From: JAEUPI01 sp046348365
Lineage (GTDB): Bacteria > Pseudomonadota > Gammaproteobacteria > Burkholderiales > Burkholderiaceae_C
Reading direction: 5' to 3'
DNA length: 64,000 nt
NCBI GenBank assembly: GCA_046348365.1
Contig: JAXMEL010000003.1
Location: forward strand, 682,001-746,000
The position numbers and the translations under genes were made by a program. How positions within the stretch are numbered: position 1 is the first letter of the stretch; each line of letters starts with the position of its first letter. Below the pieces are notes generated by a model that searched no databases, was not told the DNA's origin, and saw only the letters and a list, made by a program, of their open reading frames with translations. Positions 1 through 8,851 of this stretch are shown piece after piece.

Positions 1-938
1 GGCGCCGGGCGGCCGATCACCTGCGCCAGCGTCTCGTTGACGTAGACGTAGCGATGATCGCGGTCGATCGCCGCGATGTAGCCCGGGAACGCGTCGAGCA
101 CGGCGCGCAGCTCGGCCTGGCCGGCGCGCATGGCGTGCATGGCGCGCTCCTCGGCGGTGACGTCGCGGAAGCTCCACACGCGCAGCGTGCGCTCGCCGTG
201 GCGCGCGGTGATGCAGCGGCGCAGCAGCACGCGCCCGTCGCGCAGTGCCAGCCGGTGCTCGGCATGGCAGTTGCTGGCGATGATGTCCTGGATCACGCGC
301 TCCTCGGCCTGCGCGTCGGCGAACAGCGGCCGCGCCTGCGCCATGATCTCCGCCGGCGTGAGGCGCTCGGCTTTCTCCGGCGCGAAGCCCCAGATCTGCA
401 GCAGGCGCTGGTTGACGAAGCGCACCGGTTCGTCGGGCGTGGCGGCGTCAGAGGCGAAGATGCCGTCGTCGGTGGCGTTGAGCGTCATGCCGAGCAGATG
501 CGCGGCTTGCTGCAGCTCCGCGCGGGCCAGCTCCTCGGCGGTCACGTCGCGCGTGATCATCACCGCGCAGCGCAGGCCCTGCACGCGCTCGACGAACGGG
601 TAGTAGGTGGTCTCGAACCAGTGCCCCATGAGGTTGGGCAGCTGCTGCTGGTCGCGCACGCGGCGGATCTCGCCCGCTTCGATGCACTCGCGCAGCGCGC
701 GCACGCGATGTGCCGACGCGTCGCTGGGCAGGATGCCGTACACCGAGCTGCCCACCGCCTGCGCGCGCGAGAGACCGGTGGCGCGGCACCAGGCATCGTT
801 GACCATGCGGTACACGCCGGTCTCGTCGGCCACGCTCACCAGGTCGGTGATCGAGTTGGTGACGACCTCGTAGGTGTGCAGGTCCACGCCCGCGACGCTC
901 GCAGGCGACGACTCGGGCGCCATCGACGCAGCCACCAT
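1..938 (-). CDS. Multi-PAS-domain signalling protein (partial, runs off the left edge)
   Basis: The reading frame is open from 938 to the window edge and gives about 312 residues. Three consecutive PAS folds are visible, at about residues 20-130, 145-255 and 275 to the end. The last has the classic pattern LRAVLDAFPGYIAAIDRD followed by YVYVNETL. Between PAS units lie PAC-like strings ending in RDVTAEE, typical of PAS/PAC arrays in histidine kinases or diguanylate cyclases. The output domain is outside the window, so the class of signalling enzyme cannot be stated. No membrane segment is seen, so these sensors look cytoplasmic. ATG at 938 is the simplest start. A TTG at 974, preceded by a GGGGGA purine stretch at good spacing, would add 12 residues. 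Confidence 0.8.
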   Translation of the reverse strand, partial: MVAASMAPESSPASVAGVDLHTYEVVTNSITDLVSVADETGVYRMVNDAWCRATGLSRAQAVGSSVYGILPSDASAHRVRALRECIEAGEIRRVRDQQQLPNLMGHWFETTYYPFVERVQGLRCAVMITRDVTAEELARAELQQAAHLLGMTLNATDDGIFASDAATPDEPVRFVNQRLLQIWGFAPEKAERLTPAEIMAQARPLFADAQAEERVIQDIIASNCHAEHRLALRDGRVLLRRCITARHGERTLRVWSFRDVTAEERAMHAMRAGQAELRAVLDAFPGYIAAIDRDHRYVYVNETLAQVIGRPA

Positions 939-1070
939 GGCCCGCCCGCCCGCTGTGGACTCGGGTGCTCCCAACGTTGTTTTCCCCCGGCAGTCATGTT
1001 CGCACAACCGCCGGGCCTGCAACAGGGGCGATGCCCCGCAATCCGGCAGGACGACGCACGCCGTGCGTGT

Positions 1071-1739
1071 TCAGCGTGCTTGCGGGTCGAATTGCCGCGA
1101 CAGCTGGTCCGGCACGTGGCCGCGGCGCTTGGCCTCGAGCATGCGCGACTCCAGCTCGGCCAGCAGCGCCGGGTCGCGCGGATCCTGCCCCTGCGCCACC
1201 GGCGGCATCGGGCCCTGGAAGTCGATCTCCAGGCGCGCGAAGGGCTTGGGCAGATAGCCTTCGTTCCAGGCGCGGTAGAGGAAGATCGCGCGGTCGCAGC
1301 GGATCGTCGGGTAGTAGATCGGGCAGCCGAGCACGCGCGACATCTCCAGCACGCCCGGCTTGACCTTGTAGATCGGTCCGCGCGGGCCGTCGACCGCGAA
1401 CGAGCCGTTGTGCCCGTCGCGCAGCAGCCGGATAAGCGCCTTGAAGCCGCCGGCGCCGCCGCGGCTCGACGAGCCCGCGCAGGTGACGGCGCCGAGCCGG
1501 TGCAGCAGCCGGGCCATGATGCGCCCGTCGCGGCTTTGCGAGGAGAGCGTCGCGATGCGGTAGCGGCGCACGATGTGCAGCAGCGCCAGCTCGTCGCCGT
1601 GCCAGTGCGCGAGCAGGAACGGCCGGCGCTCGCGCAGCACGTCGCGCAGGCTGTCGGGCTCACGGATCGTGATGCGCCACGTCAACGACAGCAGCCGGTA
1701 GCCGAGCCAGGCGAGGAAGCCGAGGACGCGTTCGCGCAT
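1071..1739 (-). CDS. DUF374-family lysophospholipid acyltransferase-like protein
   Basis: This 222-residue protein belongs to the DUF374 branch of the LPLAT acyltransferases. It has the AHWHGDEL block at residues 44-51, a conserved S-x-DG pair (SQSRDG) and a VDGPRGP block at about residues 115-121, all hallmarks of the family. The N-terminus (LGFLAWLGYRLLSLTW) is hydrophobic and probably anchors it to the inner membrane. Relatives are thought to move acyl chains onto lipid A or phospholipid acceptors, but the substrate is not known for this branch. A GGAG precedes the ATG by about 8 nt. The gene lies 35 bp downstream of the SAF-domain oxidoreductase on the same strand, so the two may be co-transcribed. 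Confidence 0.8.
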   Translation of the reverse strand: MRERVLGFLAWLGYRLLSLTWRITIREPDSLRDVLRERRPFLLAHWHGDELALLHIVRRYRIATLSSQSRDGRIMARLLHRLGAVTCAGSSSRGGAGGFKALIRLLRDGHNGSFAVDGPRGPIYKVKPGVLEMSRVLGCPIYYPTIRCDRAIFLYRAWNEGYLPKPFARLEIDFQGPMPPVAQGQDPRDPALLAELESRMLEAKRRGHVPDQLSRQFDPQAR

Positions 1740-1774
1740 CGCGTGGCGCTCCGGCGTGGCGTCGTGCGCGCGGC

Positions 1775-3121
1775 TCAGCGAGCGGGCGCGAACAGCCGCT
1801 CCATCTCGTGCCGCATCGCGTAGGCGCGCGAGGTGGTGTCCATCGCCACGTCGGCCCAGGCGAGGCTCTGGCCCTTGCGCACCGGGCGCAGCACCTTCAC
1901 GCCGTGCGCCAGGCCGAGCGGCAGGCCGCCCATGCGCGCCGACGTGGCCGCCGGCAGCAGCTTGCCCCACACGGTGTAGCCGCCTTCGCCGTCGAGCACG
2001 TCGCCGACGGCGAGGTCGCGCTTGGCCGTGGCCACCACGTCGGCCTGCCAGCCGGCGGCCACGCCGGTGGCTTCGCCGCGCAGCGCCACGCTGGCCACCG
2101 ACAGCCCGACCTCGAGCCCGATCAGGTGCCAGCGCTTGTAGAGCGTGAAGTAGCGCCCGCTGGGGTCGGTGTGGGCGTTGTACTCCTCGAAGCAGTTGCG
2201 GATGTACTCGGTCTCGCCCTCGACGGTTACCCACACGCCCATGCGGATGTCGTACGGGATCGCGCGGCCGTCGGGCTCGAGGCACGAGATCACCTCGACC
2301 ATGCCTTTCTTCTCGAGCACGCCGCCATCGCTGCGCGGCCGCGTGACGAACGGGATGTCGCTCACGCTGGCCGGCGGATAGAGCAGCCCGTTGCTCGGCA
2401 CCGCGAGGCCGGTGGCGTTGGCCACCGCGGTGCTCTCGATCGACGGCTTGCTGCCGTCGAGGAAGCTGTTGAACATCTTCGGGTTCAGCCCGCCGCGCGC
2501 GGCCTGCTCGGGCGTGAGGCCGTAGTAGCCCCACACCGTGTCGGGCGTGGACTCGCAGAAGTGCGGCAGCCACTTGTGGCCGCGACCCGCCGCCACCACC
2601 GGGAAGCCGCAGGTGCGCGCCCAGTCGACCAGGTCGCAGATCAGCGCCGGCTGGTCGCCGAAGGCGAGCGAATACACCACGCCCGCCTCGGCCGCCTTGC
2701 GCGCCAGCAGCGCGCCGCAGAACGCATCGGCCTCCACCGTCACGTTGACCACGTGCTTGCGTTGCGCGAAGGCTTCGAGGCAGTGGTCCACCGCGGCGAT
2801 GGGGTGGCCGGTGCATTCGACGATCACGTCGATCGCCGGATGGCGCACCAGCGCCGTCCAGTCGTCGCCGATGTGCGTGCGGCCGTCGGCGAGCGCCGCG
2901 TCGAGGCTGGGCGCGGCCACGTGCTCGGTGGTCCAGCCCACGCGCTGCAGGTTGCGACGCGCCGCGTCGGGCGACAGGTCGGCGATGCCCACCAAATGCA
3001 CGCCCGGCGTGCGCGGGATCTGCGCCAGGTACATCGAGCCGAACTTGCCGGCGCCGATGAGGCCGACGCGGATCGGCCGGCCCTCGGCCTGGCGGCGCAG
3101 GAGTTGCTGGTGAAGGCTCAT
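1775..3121 (-). CDS. NAD(P)-dependent oxidoreductase with C-terminal SAF domain (COG4091-like)
   Basis: 448 residues. The N-terminal Rossmann fold shows VGLIGAGKFGSMYL at about residues 19-32, followed by homoserine-dehydrogenase-like blocks such as VIVECTGHP and VNVTVEADAF. The C-terminal 90 residues (DLAVGDVLDGEGGYTVWGKL) form a SAF domain. This architecture matches the group loosely called 'predicted homoserine dehydrogenase with SAF domain'. Members sit in catabolic clusters for sugar acids or tetronates and act on unusual small hydroxy or keto acids. Nothing in the sequence fixes the substrate. The start at 3121 has a GGATG upstream. An in-frame start at 3160 is possible but has no better ribosome site. 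The gene is divergent from the binding-protein/GGDEF-EAL pair. Confidence 0.75.
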   Translation of the reverse strand: MSLHQQLLRRQAEGRPIRVGLIGAGKFGSMYLAQIPRTPGVHLVGIADLSPDAARRNLQRVGWTTEHVAAPSLDAALADGRTHIGDDWTALVRHPAIDVIVECTGHPIAAVDHCLEAFAQRKHVVNVTVEADAFCGALLARKAAEAGVVYSLAFGDQPALICDLVDWARTCGFPVVAAGRGHKWLPHFCESTPDTVWGYYGLTPEQAARGGLNPKMFNSFLDGSKPSIESTAVANATGLAVPSNGLLYPPASVSDIPFVTRPRSDGGVLEKKGMVEVISCLEPDGRAIPYDIRMGVWVTVEGETEYIRNCFEEYNAHTDPSGRYFTLYKRWHLIGLEVGLSVASVALRGEATGVAAGWQADVVATAKRDLAVGDVLDGEGGYTVWGKLLPAATSARMGGLPLGLAHGVKVLRPVRKGQSLAWADVAMDTTSRAYAMRHEMERLFAPAR

Positions 3122-3231
3122 GTGACATCCATTGGGTTTGCCGGCGCACCGGAGTCTCAAGGCGCGGCCCGCGCTGCCGAAGACCTGAGGATCCCGGGTG
3201 CTGCGCCCGGCACTTGTTCACGGATCCCGCG

Positions 3232-4080
3232 ATGATTGTCCACGAAGCGAAGTTGCCTCCCGTCACGCGGCGCGCCTGTCTCGCCGCGCCGCTGGCCTGG
3301 TTCGGCGCGGGGCTGAGCCCGGCCTTCGCGCAGACGCGCCCGGCCTCGCCGGTGCTGATCGGCGGCACCGGCAGCGGGCTGGCGCCGGTGCACAGCGTGG
3401 CCGCAGGGCTGCGCCTGGGCGTGAGCTTCGTGCCCAACCTCGGCAGCGGCGGCGGCATCAAGGCGCTGCAGGCCGGCGCGGTGGACCTGGCGCTGTCGGC
3501 GCGGCCGGCCAGCGACGCCGAGCGCGCAGCCGGCCTGGTCGACCGCCCGTGGTTCCGCACCCCGTTCATCTGGTGCGTGCAGGCCACCGTGCCGGTGCAG
3601 CGCGTGACGACGGCCGAGCTGGTGGCGCTTTACGCCGGGCGCACCGCGCGCTGGCCCGACGGTGAATTCGTGCGCCTGGTGCTGCGCCCCGAAGGCGACA
3701 GCGACTCGCAGCTGATGCGCAGCGCGCATCCCCAGCTCGCACAAGCGCTGGCGCTTGCCTCGCAGCGCCCCGGCATGCGCGTGGCGATGACCGACGACGA
3801 TGCCATCACCGACATCGAACGCATCTCCGGTGCCCTCGGCGCGAGCTCGCTGGCGATGGTGCGTTCGCATCCGCGGGCGGTGCGCGTGCTCGAGCTCGAC
3901 GGCGTGGCGCCCGACACCGGCACGCTGTGGGATGGCCGCTACCGCCTTGCCAAGACGGTGTACCTGATCACGCGCGGCACGCCGGGCGAGGCGGTGCAGG
4001 CGGTGCTGCAGCGGCTGGCCACGGCGTCGGCGCGCGACAGCTTCCTCAAACTCGGCTGCGTGCCGCTGACGGCGGGATGA
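3232..4080 (+). CDS. PstS-like periplasmic substrate-binding protein
   Basis: About 282 residues. An N-terminal export signal (RRACLAAPLAWFGAGLSPAFAQ) is cleaved near residue 36. It is followed by IGGTGSGLAPVHSV, and then GIKALQAGAVDLALSARP, a binding-protein type II pattern like that of phosphate-binding PstS proteins. There is no partner Pst permease. Instead its stop codon overlaps the start of a membrane GGDEF-EAL protein (ATGA), so the two are translationally coupled. The likely role is periplasmic ligand sensing that controls c-di-GMP turnover rather than uptake. This is inferred from gene order. A TTG 18 nt upstream is an alternative start. Confidence 0.75.
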   Translation: MIVHEAKLPPVTRRACLAAPLAWFGAGLSPAFAQTRPASPVLIGGTGSGLAPVHSVAAGLRLGVSFVPNLGSGGGIKALQAGAVDLALSARPASDAERAAGLVDRPWFRTPFIWCVQATVPVQRVTTAELVALYAGRTARWPDGEFVRLVLRPEGDSDSQLMRSAHPQLAQALALASQRPGMRVAMTDDDAITDIERISGALGASSLAMVRSHPRAVRVLELDGVAPDTGTLWDGRYRLAKTVYLITRGTPGEAVQAVLQRLATASARDSFLKLGCVPLTAG

Positions 4081-5909
4081 GCCGCCTGCTGCATCACTGG
4101 TCGGCAACCGGCCTGCTGCGCTGGACGGCGTGGGCGCTGGTGTCGCTGCTGAGCCTGGGCGCGCCGGCGGTGGCCTTCGTGCTCGGCCTGCAGTTCGAGC
4201 GCGGCACGCTGGTCACCTCGGCCGGGTCGCGGGCGTATGCCGTCACGCAGCGCATCGCCGAGAACCCGCAGATGTGGCGCTTCGAGGGCTACCGGCTGGC
4301 CGACCTGCTGTCGCGCAGCGTGCTGGCCAGCGACCAGCGCGACCGCCGCAGCATCGAGGCGGCCGACGGCAGCGCGATCGCCGAGAACCAGCCGGCCGGC
4401 GCGCTGGCGTGGCCGGCGATCCGCGAGGCGATGCCGCTGCACGATGCCGGCCACGTGGTGGGCGCGCTGGTGGTGGAGCGCTCGATGCGGCCGCTGCTGT
4501 ACCGCACCGCCTGGGTGGGGGCCGCCGCGCTCGCGCTGGGCATCACGCTGCTGGTGCTGCTCACGCGCTCGCCGCTGCGCGCGCTGCAGCGCGCCGAGGC
4601 CGAGCTGAAGCACAAGGCTTTCCACGACGACCTGACGGGGCTGCACAACCGCGAAGCCTTCCGCCGGCTGCTCGACGACGCCATCGGCCGCGCGCAGGAG
4701 GCACAGGCGCAGCTGGCGGTGCTGTACATCGACCTCGACCGCTTCAAGCACATCAACGACACGCTGGGCCACGACGCCGGCGACGAAGTGCTGGTGGCCG
4801 TGGCCCAGCGCCTGCTGAGCTCGGTGCGCTCGACCGACGTGGTGGCGCGCCTGTCGGGCGACGAGTTCGCGGTGCTGGTCGACGGCCTGGCCGGCGGCGC
4901 GCAGGCGGGCGAGATCGCCGACGCGCTGCTGGCGCGCTTCGAGCAGCCGTTCACCGTGCGCGGGCGCGACTGGCACCTCAGCTGCAGCGTGGGGTTGTCG
5001 ATCTACCCGCAGCATGCGTGCGAGGCCGACAAGCTGCTCGCCTTCGCCGACACCGCGATGCTGCATGCCAAGAGCAGCGGCCGCAGCGCGCGCAGCCTGT
5101 ACGACGAGCGCATGCAGGAGAGCGTTGCGCGGCGCGTCGACCTCGAGGGCGATCTGCGCGGAGCGCTGGTGCGCGGCGAGTTCGAATTGCACTACCAGCC
5201 GCTGGTGGGGCTGGCCGGCGGCGACACCATCGGCGCCGAGGCGCTGCTGCGCTGGCGCCACCCGACGCGCGGCCTGGTGCCGCCGCTGGACTTCATCGCC
5301 GTGCTCGAGGAGACCGGCATGATCCACGCGGTCGGTGCCTGGGTGCTCGAGGAGGCCTGCGCCCGCATGCGCGACTGGCTGGCCGCCGGGCTGCCGCTCT
5401 CGCGCGTGGCGGTCAACGTGTCGGCGCTGCAGTTCGCGCGCGAGGCGGCCTTCGTCGAGCAGGTGCGCGAGGCGCTGCAGCGCACCGGGCTGCCGGCGCG
5501 GCACCTGCAGCTCGAACTCACCGAAGGCGTGCTGATGTCCGACAGCGAGCGCAGCCTCGCGCTGCTGTGCGAGCTGAGCGCGCTCGGCGTGTCGCTGGCG
5601 ATCGACGACTTCGGCACCGGCTACTCGTCGCTCGCCTACCTGCGCAGCTTCCCGGTCGACACGCTGAAGGTCGACCGCAGCTTCGTGCGCGACATGTGCA
5701 GCGACAGCAAGGACGCGAGCATCGTCAGCGCCATCGTGCACATGGCGCACAGCCTCGACCTGAAGGTCACCGCCGAGGGCATCGAGCGCGCCGACCAGCT
5801 CGCCGCACTGACGCAGCTGGGCTGCGACACCGCGCAGGGCTACCTGCTCGGCCGGCCGATGCCGGCAGCGGATTTCGCGGCGCGTCTGGCGCAGCCTGCC
5901 GCGGCCTGA
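4077..5909 (+). CDS. Membrane-anchored GGDEF-EAL protein (c-di-GMP metabolism)
   Basis: 610 residues. A transmembrane helix at about residues 15-37, a periplasmic loop of about 105 residues and a second helix at about 145-163 are followed by a GGDEF domain (about 180-335) and an EAL domain (about 355-605). The GGDEF motif reads SGDEF (260-264), a variant often still active. An inhibitory I-site RSTD sits at 251-254, exactly five residues upstream. The EAL domain looks complete: EAL at 388-390, then NVSALQF, ELTEGVLM, DDFGTGYSS and KVDRSFV. Phosphodiesterase activity is therefore expected, and cyclase activity is possible. Its start overlaps the stop of the PstS-like gene, and the periplasmic loop is the obvious docking site for that protein. 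Confidence 0.9.
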   Translation: MSRLLHHWSATGLLRWTAWALVSLLSLGAPAVAFVLGLQFERGTLVTSAGSRAYAVTQRIAENPQMWRFEGYRLADLLSRSVLASDQRDRRSIEAADGSAIAENQPAGALAWPAIREAMPLHDAGHVVGALVVERSMRPLLYRTAWVGAAALALGITLLVLLTRSPLRALQRAEAELKHKAFHDDLTGLHNREAFRRLLDDAIGRAQEAQAQLAVLYIDLDRFKHINDTLGHDAGDEVLVAVAQRLLSSVRSTDVVARLSGDEFAVLVDGLAGGAQAGEIADALLARFEQPFTVRGRDWHLSCSVGLSIYPQHACEADKLLAFADTAMLHAKSSGRSARSLYDERMQESVARRVDLEGDLRGALVRGEFELHYQPLVGLAGGDTIGAEALLRWRHPTRGLVPPLDFIAVLEETGMIHAVGAWVLEEACARMRDWLAAGLPLSRVAVNVSALQFAREAAFVEQVREALQRTGLPARHLQLELTEGVLMSDSERSLALLCELSALGVSLAIDDFGTGYSSLAYLRSFPVDTLKVDRSFVRDMCSDSKDASIVSAIVHMAHSLDLKVTAEGIERADQLAALTQLGCDTAQGYLLGRPMPAADFAARLAQPAAA

Positions 5910-5924
5910 GGCTCAGGCCGCGGC
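5898..5924. terminator. Perfect 13-bp palindrome shared by two convergent gene ends
   Basis: Arms 5898-5910 and 5912-5924 are perfect inverted repeats around a single central G. The TGA stop of the GGDEF-EAL gene (5907-5909) and the reverse-strand stop of the CobW gene (5913-5915) lie symmetrically inside the arms. There is no T-tract, so termination efficiency is uncertain. The position between convergent genes suggests a bidirectional hairpin. Confidence 0.55.
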
Positions 5925-6845
5925 GGCGGACCGCAGCGAGCGGATCACCAGCAGTCGATTCGCCGCGCGCGAGGCGGCCGGCGGCGTGCGCTGCGTCAGC
6001 TCGGCGCGACCGGACGCCACCTGCAGCAGCCAGCTGCGCCGATCGGCATCGACGATCCAGCCCTTGGCGCGCTCCACGTCGCTGCCCGGCCGCGTCAGCT
6101 GCGCCGCGAGAGCTTGCGGGTCGGCAGGCGGCTCGACATGCAGCGTCTCGCTGCGAAAGCAGCGCTCGGCCTGCGCGCCCACCGGCGCGAGCCGGCCAAC
6201 CGCAACCGGTTGATGCCGCGGCGCGGCCGCGCGCGGGCTCACCTCCCACAGCCACTCCGCCGGCAGCGCGCCGTGCGCGGCCTCGCACACCGGCGTGCTC
6301 GGCGCGGTTTCGGCCAGCCAGCGGCGCAGCGCTTCCACACGTGCGGCATCGCAGCGGTCGATCTGGTTCAGCACCAGGCGGTCGGCTTCGTCGATCTGCG
6401 CGCGCACGGTGTCGCCCACGTAGCGATCGGCGGCGCGCTCGATCGCCGTGGCGGCATCGAGCACCGTGACCACGCCTCGCACGTCGAGCTGCGGCAGCAG
6501 CCGCAGGCTGCGCGCCACGACGCCGGGCAGGCCGACGCCGCTGCATTCGACGAGCACGCGCTGCGGCGGTGGCTCGCGATCGAGCACGCGCCGCAGCGTG
6601 CCGATCAGGTCGGCGCCGAAACTGCAGCAGACGCAGCCGCCGGCCAGCGCAACGACCTCGCCGCTGGCGCCGACGACGAGGTCGGCATCGATGGCCAGCT
6701 CGCCGAAGTCGTTGACCAGCACCGCGATGCGCGTGCCGTCGGCCTGGCGCAGCACCTCGTTGACCAGCGTGGTCTTGCCGGCGCCGAGGTAGCCGCCGAC
6801 CACGACCGCGCCGACTGCGGCCGTCGTGGGGCCGGGGCTGGTCAT
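5913..6845 (-). CDS. CobW/COG0523-family GTPase (metal chaperone type)
   Basis: 310 residues with the Walker A block GGYLGAGKTT at 17-26, the family's metal-binding CxCC motif at 71-74 (GGCVCC), an ECSG block and an NQID (NKxD-like) base-recognition motif near residue 160. The C-terminal part carries the CobW C-domain features. Proteins of this family hydrolyse GTP to insert or traffic metals (zinc, cobalt, iron, manganese or nickel) into client enzymes. No histidine-rich stretch is present, so the metal is not evident. It lies 22 bp before a zinc-type amidohydrolase on the same strand, which could be a client, though that is speculation. It converges on the GGDEF-EAL gene. Confidence 0.85.
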   Translation of the reverse strand: MTSPGPTTAAVGAVVVGGYLGAGKTTLVNEVLRQADGTRIAVLVNDFGELAIDADLVVGASGEVVALAGGCVCCSFGADLIGTLRRVLDREPPPQRVLVECSGVGLPGVVARSLRLLPQLDVRGVVTVLDAATAIERAADRYVGDTVRAQIDEADRLVLNQIDRCDAARVEALRRWLAETAPSTPVCEAAHGALPAEWLWEVSPRAAAPRHQPVAVGRLAPVGAQAERCFRSETLHVEPPADPQALAAQLTRPGSDVERAKGWIVDADRRSWLLQVASGRAELTQRTPPAASRAANRLLVIRSLRSAAAA

Positions 6846-6867
6846 GCCGTCGTGGCGCCGGCGCTGC

Positions 6868-8523
6868 TCATGCTGCCGCGAACACGCGCCCGCCCTGCAC
6901 GGTGCCCCACACGGGCACGTCCTTCAGCGCCTCGGGCGCGACCGTGGTGGGGTCGTCGTCGAGCACGCAGAAGTCGGCGCGCTTGCCGCATTCGATCGAG
7001 CCGATCTCGCCGTCGAGGTGCAGCGTGTACGCCGCGCCGAGGGTGATCGCGCGCAGCGCGTCCATCACGCCGATGCGTTCGTGCGCGCCGAGCACGCGGC
7101 CGCCGGCCGTGAGGCGGTTGACCGCGCACCACGCAGTGAAGAGCGGCGCCAGCGGCGTGATCGGGGCGTCGCTGTGGATCGCCAGCGGTACGCCTTCGCG
7201 CAGCGCGGTGGCGCAGGCGTCGATGCGCTCGGCGCGCTCGGGGCCCACGGTGACGCGGCGGTGTTGCTCGCCCCAGTAGAAGACATGGTTGGCGAACAGG
7301 TTGGCGCACAGGCCCAGCGCCTTCATGCGGCGGAACTGCGCCGCGTCGGCGAGCTGCACGTGCTGCAGCGTGAATCGGTGGTCGCTCGCCGGTGATGCAC
7401 GCAGCGCCTGGGCCATGCAGTCGAGCGCGAGCGAGGTGGCCTCGTCGCCGTTGGTGTGGGTGTGCACCTGCACGCCCTGGCGCAGCGCCAGCGTGTAGCA
7501 CTCGCGGATCGTCTCGGGCGCCGTGTACCACAGGCCGTTGGGCGCGCCGTTGTGGTAGCCCGGCCAGCGCAGCCGCGCCGAAAAGCCCTGGATCGAGCCG
7601 TCGGCCACGACCTTGATGCGCCCCAGGCGCAGCGCGTCGGTGCTGCGCTCGCGCAGCGCCGCGGCGCGCGTCACCGCATCGGCCGGCTTCAGCCCGATCA
7701 GGCGCAGCAGCGGCACCAGGCGCACCGGATAGTCGGCCTCGCCGGTGATGGCGAGCTGCGTGGCCACCTCCTCGTCGCCGAGCGTGGCGGCGAGGTCGGT
7801 GGCGGTGGTCACGCCGGCGCGCACGCACAGGCGGCCGAAGGTGCGGATGCCGAATTCGTCGCCCGACAGGAACGAGCGGTTCAGCCCCACGTGGTCGAGC
7901 GCCGGCATCATCGCCTCGGGGCCCTTCAGCTCGCCGGTGGGCAGTCCGTCGGCGCCGAGCGGGAAGGCCGGATGGTCGATGCCGCTGCGCAGGAAGCCGG
8001 CGCGCTGCAGGCCCACGGTGTTGACGTTCAGGATGTGGCCGCTGGCATGCAGCAGGCCCACCGGCCGCGTGGTGCTCACGCGGTCGAGGTCGGCGCGGCT
8101 GCAGCGCTGGCCCTGCCACGCCGGCCCGTCGCCGGCACTGCCGAAGTAGATCGGGTCGAAGCCCCAGCCGACGATGGCGCCGTCGCCGCTGCCGGCGGCG
8201 CGCTGCAGCGTCTGCACCACCGCGTCGAGCGAGGTCGCGCCGGGCCACAGGCGGCCGCTAGCGTCGTGTACGTCGAAGTAGCCGCAGTACGCGTGGCGCC
8301 ACAGCGTGCCGGCCATCAGGTGGCTGTGGCCTTCGACCAGCCCGGGCATCAGCACCTGCCCGGCCAGGCGCTCGTCGAGGTCGAACGCGCCCCAGGCGCG
8401 CAGCTCGTCGAGGCTGCCGACACCGAGGATGCGGCCGTCGCGCACGGCGACGTGCGTGGCCTCGGGCCGCGACGGATTCATGGTGATGATGCGCCGGGCC
8501 CGGAAGATGGTGGTCGTGCTCAT
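6868..8523 (-). CDS. YtcJ-like amidohydrolase (amidohydrolase family 3)
   Basis: 551 residues, the normal length for this family. After a beta-sandwich start (FRARRIITMNPSRP), the PGLVEGHSH block carries the first metal-ligand histidines. VQVHTHTNGDEA and FTLQHVQLAD supply further histidines, and AIHSDAPITP carries the catalytic aspartate. The C-terminus has the usual return strand GSIECGKRADFCVLDDDP. Relatives hydrolyse N-substituted amides or deaminate exocyclic groups, and the substrate cannot be read from sequence. There is no signal peptide, so it is cytoplasmic. It is transcribed away from the cytochrome-like lipoprotein gene across a 328-bp gap and toward the CobW gene. Confidence 0.85.
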   Translation of the reverse strand: MSTTTIFRARRIITMNPSRPEATHVAVRDGRILGVGSLDELRAWGAFDLDERLAGQVLMPGLVEGHSHLMAGTLWRHAYCGYFDVHDASGRLWPGATSLDAVVQTLQRAAGSGDGAIVGWGFDPIYFGSAGDGPAWQGQRCSRADLDRVSTTRPVGLLHASGHILNVNTVGLQRAGFLRSGIDHPAFPLGADGLPTGELKGPEAMMPALDHVGLNRSFLSGDEFGIRTFGRLCVRAGVTTATDLAATLGDEEVATQLAITGEADYPVRLVPLLRLIGLKPADAVTRAAALRERSTDALRLGRIKVVADGSIQGFSARLRWPGYHNGAPNGLWYTAPETIRECYTLALRQGVQVHTHTNGDEATSLALDCMAQALRASPASDHRFTLQHVQLADAAQFRRMKALGLCANLFANHVFYWGEQHRRVTVGPERAERIDACATALREGVPLAIHSDAPITPLAPLFTAWCAVNRLTAGGRVLGAHERIGVMDALRAITLGAAYTLHLDGEIGSIECGKRADFCVLDDDPTTVAPEALKDVPVWGTVQGGRVFAAA

Positions 8524-8851
8524 GGTGCGCCGAGCATGGCGCGGCGCGCGCAGCGGGGCAATCGGGGTCGCCCGCAGCTTGCGCAGCGTGCAACTGTGCA
8601 GAACGCACTGTGAGTACGCGGCCGTGTGTACGTGTTTCGGAATCTCCATTCCCTGCACGTTGCATTTACACGGCGCGTGAACCATGCCGCGTGCGGATGT
8701 CCGCGGCGCCACGCGCCGCGACCGCGCGCCGACACAACCGTGTTGCACACACGCCGTTGCAACGCGCAAAGCCGATTCGCGCCCAATGCGCGCCACGCCG
8801 CGAGCCGACCTTGTGCTCGCGCAAGGTTCACGAGATCCCGTGGAGGTAGGC
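8524..8851. promoter_or_regulatory. 328-bp divergent intergenic region
   Basis: This gap separates the amidohydrolase (reverse) from the lipoprotein operon (forward). The stretch 8590-8680 is less GC-rich than its surroundings and is the likely promoter area, but no convincing -35/-10 pair was found. A clear GGAGG at 8842-8846 sits five bases before the forward ATG and decides that start. Confidence 0.4.

Noticed and set aside
1071..3587. One continuous reverse frame apparently fusing the acyltransferase to over 600 upstream residues
   Set aside because: Only the last 222 residues match a known family. The upstream part is a shadow of the SAF oxidoreductase gene, and a GGAG with ATG at 1739 gives a proper start.
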